In this document: positions 49,801 through 58,300 of the stretch, in pieces
Numbering within the stretch: position 1 is the stretch's first letter
Layout: every line of letters starts with the position of its first letter
Origin: Candidatus Binatia bacterium
Lineage (GTDB): Bacteria; Desulfobacterota; Binatia; UBA9968; JAJDTQ01
Length of the DNA: 64,000 nucleotides
Assembly (NCBI GenBank): GCA_022824205.1
Contig: JAJEAI010000130.1
Span: 19,017 to 83,016 of the forward strand
Direction: 5' to 3'
Program-made: the position numbers and the translations under genes
Notes under the pieces: model-generated
Databases searched by the model: none
Told to the model about the DNA's origin: nothing
What the model saw: the letters and a program-made list of their open reading frames with translations, nothing else

Positions 49801-50955
49801 ATGATTGAACGCGCACTTTGGTTGGACCGGGTCCGCCGGGCGTGGTCGCGTCGGTCCGTGGTCTGGTTGTCGGGTGTCCGCCGGGTGGGCAAGACGACGT
49901 TGACGCGGATGCTGCCGGATGAGAACGTCGTTCACCTCAACTGTGACTTGCCCTCCTCGCTTCGGGCTCTGGAGGATCCGGAGTTGTTCCTGGACGGTCA
50001 GGCGGCGGGGACGGTCGTGGTGTTGGACGAGGTGCACCGTCTCGCCGATCCCAGCCGCCTGTTGAAGATCGCCGCCGACGAGTATCCGCACGTCAGGGTG
50101 TTGGCCACGGGTTCGTCGACGTTGGCGGCCACCGGCAAGTTCCGCGACTCGCTCACCGGGCGCAAGGCGGAAGTGCACCTTTGCCCGGTCTTGTGGGAGG
50201 AATGCTCCGGTCCGTTCGGTATCGGAAGTCTCGATCGCCGTCTGCTGCACGGCGGACTGCCGGAGCCGCTGTTGGCGGACCGCAAGGACCCCGAGTTCTT
50301 CAGCGAATGGATCAACGGCTTCTACGCCCGCGACATCCTGGAACTGTTCGCCATCCGCAACCGGCAGGGCTTTCTGTCGCTCTTCCGGCTGCTGCTGCGC
50401 CAGAGCGGGGGGCAGCTCGACTACGGCAAACTGGCCAGTCTCAGCGAACTGAGCCGTCCGTCCGTCAAGGCGCACATCGAGGCCATGCAAATCGCTCACG
50501 CGGTGCATCTGGTGCGCCCCTTCCATGGCGGCGGCCGGCGCGAGATCGTCAGCCGTCCCAAGTGCTATGCCTTCGATACGGGTTTCGTCACCCTGGAAAA
50601 GGGTTGGGACAGCATCAGGGACGACGACCGCGGGCTGCTGTGGGAACATCTCGTTCTGGACGCACTGCGCTTCAGGCACCAGGAGGAGGACATCTTCTAC
50701 TGGCTGGACAAGTCGCGCCGCGAAGTGGACTTTGTAGTCCGCCGGGACCGGGATCGGTTGGACCTTTTCGAGTGCAGGATCGATCCGGACAGGCTGAACG
50801 CCGCCGCGGTCCAGGCGTTCCGCGACATCTATCCACTGGGGGACAACTACCTTGTCAGTCCCGCAGCCAAGCGGCCATACCGCGTGCGCCGGGGGGACCG
50901 GGTGTTCAACGTGTGCACGACAGCGGGGTTACCGGCGACCATCGGCCTTCCTTGA
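49801..50955 (+). CDS. AAA ATPase with DUF4143 domain
   Basis: The 384-residue protein is a stand-alone ATPase of the AAA_14/DUF4143 family. Walker A is GVRRVGKTT (about 25-33), Walker B TVVVLDEVHR, sensor 1 VLATGSSTL. The C-terminal DUF4143 part has LLRQSGGQLDYGKLASLSELSRPSVKAHIE, a winged-helix-like segment, and DKSRREVDFVVRR, which resembles the PD-(D/E)XK nuclease-like core of the family. The cellular role is unknown; such genes are often mobile and scattered. The inverted repeat just before the ATG may regulate it. Confidence 0.87.
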   Translation: MIERALWLDRVRRAWSRRSVVWLSGVRRVGKTTLTRMLPDENVVHLNCDLPSSLRALEDPELFLDGQAAGTVVVLDEVHRLADPSRLLKIAADEYPHVRVLATGSSTLAATGKFRDSLTGRKAEVHLCPVLWEECSGPFGIGSLDRRLLHGGLPEPLLADRKDPEFFSEWINGFYARDILELFAIRNRQGFLSLFRLLLRQSGGQLDYGKLASLSELSRPSVKAHIEAMQIAHAVHLVRPFHGGGRREIVSRPKCYAFDTGFVTLEKGWDSIRDDDRGLLWEHLVLDALRFRHQEEDIFYWLDKSRREVDFVVRRDRDRLDLFECRIDPDRLNAAAVQAFRDIYPLGDNYLVSPAAKRPYRVRRGDRVFNVCTTAGLPATIGLP

Positions 50956-51032
50956 CGAGAGCACGAGCCTCTCCGACCCGCTCGCTTCGCCGCCGGGGTC
51001 CATCGCCTGCCCGGGGCGAGGGTCCTGTTTAT

Positions 51033-51235
51033 TCCGGGTAGGTCTCCAAGGCGTGTTCAGCGATGGTTGCAAAGACTGTTTCGCTCAGCACAAACACCGG
51101 ACCCCTTCCCACCAATCCTGGATTCCCGCTTCCGCGGGAATGACGATTCGGGGCATTGGTACCAATTCTCATTCGAGCGGAGCTTCGACACAGCCTGTTT
51201 CGCAGGAATCACGGAACGGGGATGCGGGCACTAAT
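51033..51235 (-). repeat. 202-bp dispersed duplication, copy A, with truncated JAMM gene start
   Basis: This stretch matches 62287-62488 with about 12 substitutions and one indel. On the minus strand it includes the same GTG start (51097) and the first 21 codons of the JAMM protease gene, after which similarity stops; the rest of that gene is absent. It also carries one CCTGGATTCCCGCTTCCGCG motif (51117-51136). Its right edge coincides with the TAG stop of the lipoprotein gene. With the neighbouring bases it fills the gap 50956-51230. Confidence 0.8.
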
Positions 51236-52301
51236 CTCCACCTTGCACTCCGGTCTGACGTAGCCCCCCGAAGGCGCCGATGAAGCCCCGTTCGCCGTCC
51301 TCGTCGGTGGCCCCGAATGTCCCGGCCGTCGACCCCGGAAAGCCGGAGTCCTCCGCGTTGCCGTAGAACCGCCCGCCCCACCGCCCTGAAAGGGCCGTGC
51401 CATCGTAGTAGGTCCCGCTCGTCCCGCCCGCGAACAGACCGCCGTGCGCAATGCCGATGGGAGCCGACCCGAGGGTGACGGCCGCGGCGGGCCTGGAGAC
51501 GAACCCTCCCTGGTCCGACACCTGGAAGATGAAGTTCTCGATCTTCCCGCCGATGGAACCGGGCACCGTTCCGTCCCCGAAGTCGGCCTCCAGATTCACC
51601 AGCGCCTGAAACGAATATCCACCGAAGGCCGTTCCCTCGGGCGCGAAATAGACGCCGCGCACGTCCCCGCGGTAGCTCGCCGCCCCGGTTATCGCGGCCA
51701 GGCGCTCCGTCCCGAAAGGGTCGCTGCCGGTAGCAAAGGCGCCTTGGCGGATATCCTGCTGGGCCTCGGCCGTCTCGGGCACCTCCGTCCACGATCCCCA
51801 TACCAGGTAGTCGGCGTCCGCCGGACCATCCATGTCGGTGTGAAACGCCAACCCGATTCCGTCGGTGAGCACGCCGGCGGACGCGCCGGTCTCGCGGCCC
51901 CGCCCCTTGAACGCCACCACCGCGGTGACGGTCAAGCCGCTGGCCGCGGACCTGGCCCGGCGGTTGATCAGGGTCTCGGTGCCGTCGTCCGTGCTGTCCA
52001 GGAACCAGTGGCTCCCCCGGGCAACCCGGTAGTCCACCTCACCGCCGTCACGCCATGTCACCCGCGCCGAAATGTCGACGGGCGGCGGATCATCGCCGCC
52101 GGTGGACGACTGCACCACGCTCTCGCCCGCCACCGGCGCGTTTCGCGCCGCTTCCGGTATGCCCATGGGCTCCTCCGGCATTGCCACCGGCGGTTCGGGC
52201 ACGGATGCGGGACCCCCGCCGTCACCTCCGCCACAGCCCGACAGGAGAACCGCCAGTATCGCGGCCGCGAACGTCCCCTGTAGCGCGTTCTTCAGGACCA
52301 T
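51231..52301 (-). CDS. Transferrin-binding-protein-like surface lipoprotein
   Basis: The 356-residue protein has a lipoprotein signal ending LLSGC (Cys23) and a Gly/Pro-rich linker. The C-terminal 100 residues read like the eight-stranded barrel of TbpB/factor-H-binding-type lipoproteins (GTYYDGTALSGRWGGRFYGN, then STAGTFGA and GFIGAFGG at the end). These proteins are held on the outer membrane and bind host or solute ligands. ATG 52301 has GGGGAAG upstream. It is 64 bases after the giant autotransporter gene, in the same direction, so the two are probably cotranscribed. No Slam exporter gene is seen. Confidence 0.75.
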   Translation of the reverse strand: MVLKNALQGTFAAAILAVLLSGCGGGDGGGPASVPEPPVAMPEEPMGIPEAARNAPVAGESVVQSSTGGDDPPPVDISARVTWRDGGEVDYRVARGSHWFLDSTDDGTETLINRRARSAASGLTVTAVVAFKGRGRETGASAGVLTDGIGLAFHTDMDGPADADYLVWGSWTEVPETAEAQQDIRQGAFATGSDPFGTERLAAITGAASYRGDVRGVYFAPEGTAFGGYSFQALVNLEADFGDGTVPGSIGGKIENFIFQVSDQGGFVSRPAAAVTLGSAPIGIAHGGLFAGGTSGTYYDGTALSGRWGGRFYGNAEDSGFPGSTAGTFGATDEDGERGFIGAFGGLRQTGVQGGD

Positions 52302-52365
52302 GAATCTTCCCCTTTCTCCACAAGCCTGCCGGGATCCGCCTGTGCAGCAGCACGGTCGGCGGCCC

Positions 52366-55300
52366 TCACCACCGCGCCGCCAGCCCGAGTTCGACGCGGT
52401 ACTCCGACCGGTTGTCGTCATTCGCCGCCTGGCGGTGCGTTCCCCTGAGCCGGAGATCGAACCTGTTCCGGTTGTGCCGCGCGAGCCTCAATCTCCAACC
52501 AAGGCTCGTCTCCCGCGCCGACTCCAACAGCGCAAGCCCCACCTCCGGAGTGCCGGTGAACCGGCTGCCGAACATGGGGAGTCCATAGGCGAGCACCGCC
52601 TCGAGCTTCCGACTTTCCGGACCGTCACCGCCGCCATGCCCTGCGGCGGACCTCCACAGGGCCGGTTGCGTGAGCAGGGCGTCCGTTCCGTCCGCCTCCG
52701 ATGTCCCCAAGGTCTGACTCAAGCTCAACGAAAGACCCCGTTCCGAGAACGGGTCCGCATCCCAGGCAAGCGAGCCGGTGAAGCCGCGTTCGCGGAAACT
52801 CTCATCCGAGTGCACCACCAAGCCACGCCCTCGGGCCTCTACGGTGATGCCGAGTCCCGGATCGCTCCAGGCAACCCCTCCGCCAACGTCGGCTCCGAAC
52901 CCCGTCTCCGCGTCGCCGCTGTCGTGACGCAACCCGACCTCGAGCGACGGCGTCAACCGGCCCCCAGCGACATCGAGCCCACGCCACGTGCCCTCCAGAC
53001 CGAGCCGCAGGCGCACCGTCTCGCCCCGCGCCGACGCGAGGTCCCGGGTCTCGTCCGAGGAGGTCCACACCCCCAGCGCGTCGGACTTCACCACAAGCTC
53101 CGCTCCAACGCCGGCGGGCGCCCCCACAAGCAGCCCGCGAAGCCCGAGCGCACCCAGGGCCAGGTCCGTGTCGGCTTCCATGGATGCCCCGCTTGTCGGG
53201 GTCAGGGTAAGCGTACCCGCACCGTAACCCCCGACGCCCCAGAGCGACAGCTTCTCGCTCACGGCCACGCGGCCGTATGGAAAGAAGCCCGTCAGCACCG
53301 ACTCGACCTTGCCCCCGCCCGGCGGCGACCGGTAGACGCCGTCTCCCCGGCTGTGGGAAACCATCACGCCGGCCGCCAGCCGTCCGTGCTTCCAGTCCGC
53401 CCCGAGCAATCCGGTACCCACGTCCCCATCCAATGCCACGTCACCGGCCCCGTCGAAGCGCATGCTCGCGCCCCGACCCCACAACCCCGCCAGGCCGTTC
53501 TCCCGGGTACCCGCCGTTAACGCGAACGCCGTGCCCATCAAGACGTCGCGACCGGCCGCCGCTCGCCAGGCGATGGGTTCGCCCTCGTCGTGCCCGTGAC
53601 GCAGGCGTGCCGCCAGCGCTTCGACGCGCTCCCCCGCCCCCCGTACCCCCACCTCTCCGGACGCGGCTCCATCGCCCACCTTCCAGCCCGCCAACGCAAG
53701 CTCCGCCCCCGGCTGCCGGGCTGCCCGGAAACGCCCCTCGGCGGCCTCGATGACCTGCCCGGCCACGGTACGTCCGAAGCGCGCAAGCCACGCCCGCGGC
53801 ATCGGATCCGCATTCTCGATGGTACCCAGGGCCGTACCGTCTCCGATTCCTGCGCCCACCGGATTCGTCAACACCAACGTCAGCGTCTCGCGGCCCTCGT
53901 CCACCGCGTCATCCAGGACTGCCACCCGCACCGTCTGCTCGGTGTCGCCGGCGCCGAACCGGAGCGTCCCCGACGCCGCGACGTAGTCCGATCCCGCGCT
54001 TGCCGTGCCGTCGCGGGTGGCCCAATGCACACGCGTCTCCCCCTCCCGCGGACGATTCAGCCGAACCACGAAGTCGAGTGTCGTGTTCGCGCCCTCCCGT
54101 ACGCTGGCGTCCGCCACGGAGAGCAACACCGGATCCTCGGGCGCGAATGCCACCGAGAAACCCACCACCGTGTCGGGCGACGGCCGGTCCCCCTCCGTGG
54201 GCACCACGTCGTCGTCCACGAGCGTCAGCGACGCCGGCGTCACCGTGAACCCCGGCGCCGTCCCGGAGACCGTCAGCGTCTCTCCGGCGTCTTCATCCAC
54301 CGAGTCGTCGATCGGCACGAGCCGGAACGTCCCCGTCCCCTCCGCTTCCCCCGCCGGTATGGTCACCGTGAAGCCGGGCACCGCGACAAAATCCGCTCCC
54401 GAATACGCCGTGCCGCCCGCCACGGTCACCGCCACCTCCGTCGTCGTGGTGCGCGTCTCACCCGACAGTGTCGCCGTCACGGTCACCGTCGCCGGACCGC
54501 CGTCCTCCGTCACCCGCTCCGGGCTTACCGCGAGCCGCACCAGACCCGGCGTCTTGTCGTCGTCCTCCACCGTGACCTGAACGTCGCCCGCCGTGACCCC
54601 GTTCTCGCCGTAGTCCGCCCCACCCACCACGTGCGCCACCGTTGCTGCATCGTCGGTGGGGTCCGTATCCTGGGCGGCGAGTATCGTCACCGTCCTGGCC
54701 TGATTCCAGGTGGCGGCCGTAAAGCTCAACAACGCCGGCATCACCGTCACGTCGCCGTCGCCCGTCACTGACGGCCGCACCGTCACCGTCCCGCTCGGCA
54801 GCGTATCCAGCACCACCGTGTAGTTGCCGCTGCCCCCCTCCCGGACGGTGATCGCCCCTTCCGACACCGTCACCCCGCGGGTGTCGTTGTCCGTCACGGT
54901 CACCGTCACTCCATCGCCGCTCACTCCCTCGTAGTCCGCCCCCGATCCCATGTGCCGCAACTCCGCCGTGTCGTGGCCCGCATCGTCGTCCGCCGCCGCC
55001 GTCACCGTCTGCGCCACGTTCCACGTACCCGGGCCAAACGTCAGGCTGGCCGGCTCCACGGTCACGTGACGGTTCTCCGACACCGTCACGCGCACCGTCA
55101 CGGTTCCCGCCGGCTCCGTGGCGAGCGCCACCGTGTATGACACGCTCGACTCCTCGGTCACCGCCACCGACTCCGTCGAAACCCGGATTGCCGGGGTCTC
55201 GTCGTCCACGATCTCCAGGGTCGTGCCGTCGACCCTGAGACCCGCCACCGTCGTGCCCGTGAGCCGCACCGTCTCGTCGGCCTCGAGCACGGCATCATCC

Positions 55301-58300
55301 AGGGGCGTCAGCGTGAACGTTTCGCTCGCACGGGTCGAGTTCGCCGGTATCGTCACCGTGAAGTTCGCGGGCGATGCCGTGAAGTCCGTCGCCGACGCCG
55401 TCCCTCCCGTCACCGCCACCTCGATGGCCGTATCCTCCGGCCGCGCCGCCCCATCGACCGCAGCCGTCACCCTCACCGTGCGCGGCCCCTCGTCCTCGCG
55501 CAACGAGGTCACGTCCGCCGTAAGCCGCACCGACTCCGACAACGCGTCGTTGTCTTCGACCGTCACCGCCACGCGGGCACCCGCGACCCCTTCGTAATCG
55601 GCCCCGGACGCGGTGTGGATCACCGTCGCCGTCTCGTCGTCCCCGTCGGTGTCGTTCGCCGCCGATACCGTCACCGTCCGTGCCACGTCCCAGCTCTGCG
55701 TATTGAACTCCAGGCTGGCGGGCGTCACCATCACGTCGTCGTTGTCGGTCACCGAAGGAGTCACCGTCACCAGCCCGGTCGGCTGCGACACCAACCGCAC
55801 CGTGTAGGTCGCCCTGTCCTGCTCGGTCACCCGGAGCAGCGAAGGGGATGCCGTCAAGCCCCGGCCGTCGTCATCCACGATGGTCACCGTTGCCGGCGTC
55901 ACAGCGAGGGTCGATCCGCTCACCGAACCACTCACCACGACCGTCTCGCCTTCGCCTTCATCCAGCGGATCGTCGGTGGCGGTCAACTCGAAGTCGCCAC
56001 TGGCGGAAACCTGATCCGCCGGTATGGTGAGCGCCAACGCAGACGGGTTGGCCGCGAAGTCCGTCGCCGATGCCGTGCCGTTGCGCACCAGCACCGTCAC
56101 TTCCGTATCCGTCTCCAAGGCCGCTCCGTCAAAGGCCGCCGTCACCGTCACCCGATGACTGCCCCCGTCCTCCGGCACCTCCGGCGGCGACACCGTCAGG
56201 ACGATGGCCGTGGAAGCTTCATCGTCGTCGTGCACCTCGACCTGGACTCGATCCACCGTCCGGGTCGCCACCCCCGAGACCGTGTGCGATACCGTCGCGG
56301 CGTCGTCCCTGCCGTCGCCGTCATCCTCTGCCTTGACCGTCACCTCCTGCGGCACGTTCCAGTTCTGCGTCGTGAACACGAGAGTTGGCGGCGTTACCGT
56401 CACGTCGGGGTCTCCGGTCACGCTGGGACTCACCGTCACCGTTGTCGCCGGCCGCGCGTCCAGCACGATGGTGTAGATCGATTCACCGCTCTCGGGCACG
56501 TCCAGCAACTGCGTCGATGCCCTCACTCCTACCCCGTCGTCGTCCCGCGTCCGGAGTGCCACCGTGGACGCGGTCACGGCGGCATAGTCGGCCCCCGTGA
56601 CCGTATGCGTCACCGTCCCCGATCCGTCCGCCGTATCCGCGTCATCCTCCGCCGAAACCGTCACCGTCTGCCGCACGTTCCAGTCCTCGGTCGTGAACGT
56701 CAGCGAGGACGGCGATATGCTCAGGCCGGCGCCCGATACCGACGCGCTCACATTCACGTCGCCGGTGGGCTGCGAATCCAGCACCACCGTGTAGGTAGCG
56801 GAACCGTTTTCCCGCACATCCAGCGTCCTCGGCGACACCGTCACCCCCCGCCTGTCATCATCCGTGATGGTCACGCTTGCCGGGGAAACCGTCAGCACCG
56901 TCGTCGTGCCCTCCACGGTTGCCGTGGTGGTCCCGGTTATCGAAATCGTTTCGTCGTCCTCGTCCAACCGGTCGGGCGCCGGCGTCAGGGTGAAGTCCCG
57001 GTCCACGGAATCCGCGTTCGCCGGAATCGTCATGGTGAAAGTAGACGACGATACTGCGAAGTCCGTTTCCGCGGCCGTATCTCCGGATATGGTCACCGAC
57101 ACGGGCGTCGCCGTCACCCGAGGCGTACCGTCTATCGTCGCCTTCAGGTTAATCGTGACCGCACCGCCGTCCTCCACCACGGCGCCTCGGTTCACCGTCA
57201 GGAGAATACCCTCGGCCTTGCGTTCGTCGTCCACCACCGTGATCGTGTAGTAGTCGGTATGGCCTGCGTAATCCCCATCCCTCCCCTGCAGCTCGAGCCG
57301 CCAGACGTCGTTCGCCGCATCCGTGTCGTCCGCCGTGTTCACGGTCACGAACTGCGGGACGTTCCAGTTTTCCGTCGTGAAGCGGATGTTGAAAACCCGT
57401 CTGTTGCCACCGCTCGATCTCTGCAAGAAACGCAGCTCGTCACTTCCCGACAAGCGCAGCGCGATGTTCAGGTTCTCCGTGGGCTGCGAGGTCAACACGA
57501 TCGAGAACGCGTTCGCCGTGGTCTCGTCCTCCGGAACCGTCAACGCCTCCGGATCGAACGTGAACCCACGCACGTCATCGTCCGTGATCGTCAGGGTCAC
57601 GCTCTCCGGATTCCCGGCGATCCCCTGGGTGTTCAACGCCGTCCCCGCCACGGTCGCGGTCTTGTCGGGCGCATCCACGAAATTGGGCACCCCACTCACG
57701 GTGACCGTCCCGGTGCTGTCGGTCGTACCCGCCGGGATCGTCAACAGCGTCCCGGTCTGGACGATGTCCTCGGGGACCGCCGGCTCCGTCGCCGTCACCG
57801 TCGCCGTCACCGTTACCGTGGTGTCCTCGCTCGACGGATGGCTGAGCTGCGCCGTCACCGTGGTCGATCCTTCTTCCTCGGTAATCGCCGCCGCCGACAG
57901 GCCGAGGGTCACGCCCGGGGCGTCCTCGTCATCGGTGATCGTCAGGGTCAGACTCTCCGGATCGCCCGCGATCCCCTGAGTGTTGGAAGCCGTCGCCGAC
58001 ACCGTCACGGACTGGTCCGGCGCGTCCACGTTGTTGTCGGTCGGCGTCACGGTTGCCGAGGTCGAGCTCTCGGTGGTGCCTGCCACGATCGTCAGCGTGG
58101 CGTTCGTGAGTACGAACTCCGCCGCTTTCGGGTCGCCCGCCGCCGTTGCCACGACCACCGATGTATCCTCGCTCGACGGGTGGCTGAGCCGGGCCGTGAC
58201 CATCGCCGATCCGGTTTCCTCGGCAATCGCGGCCGCCGACAGGCTGAGCGTCACCGTCGGCGCCGGGTCGTCGTCCTCGATGGTCAGAGCCACGCCCGCG

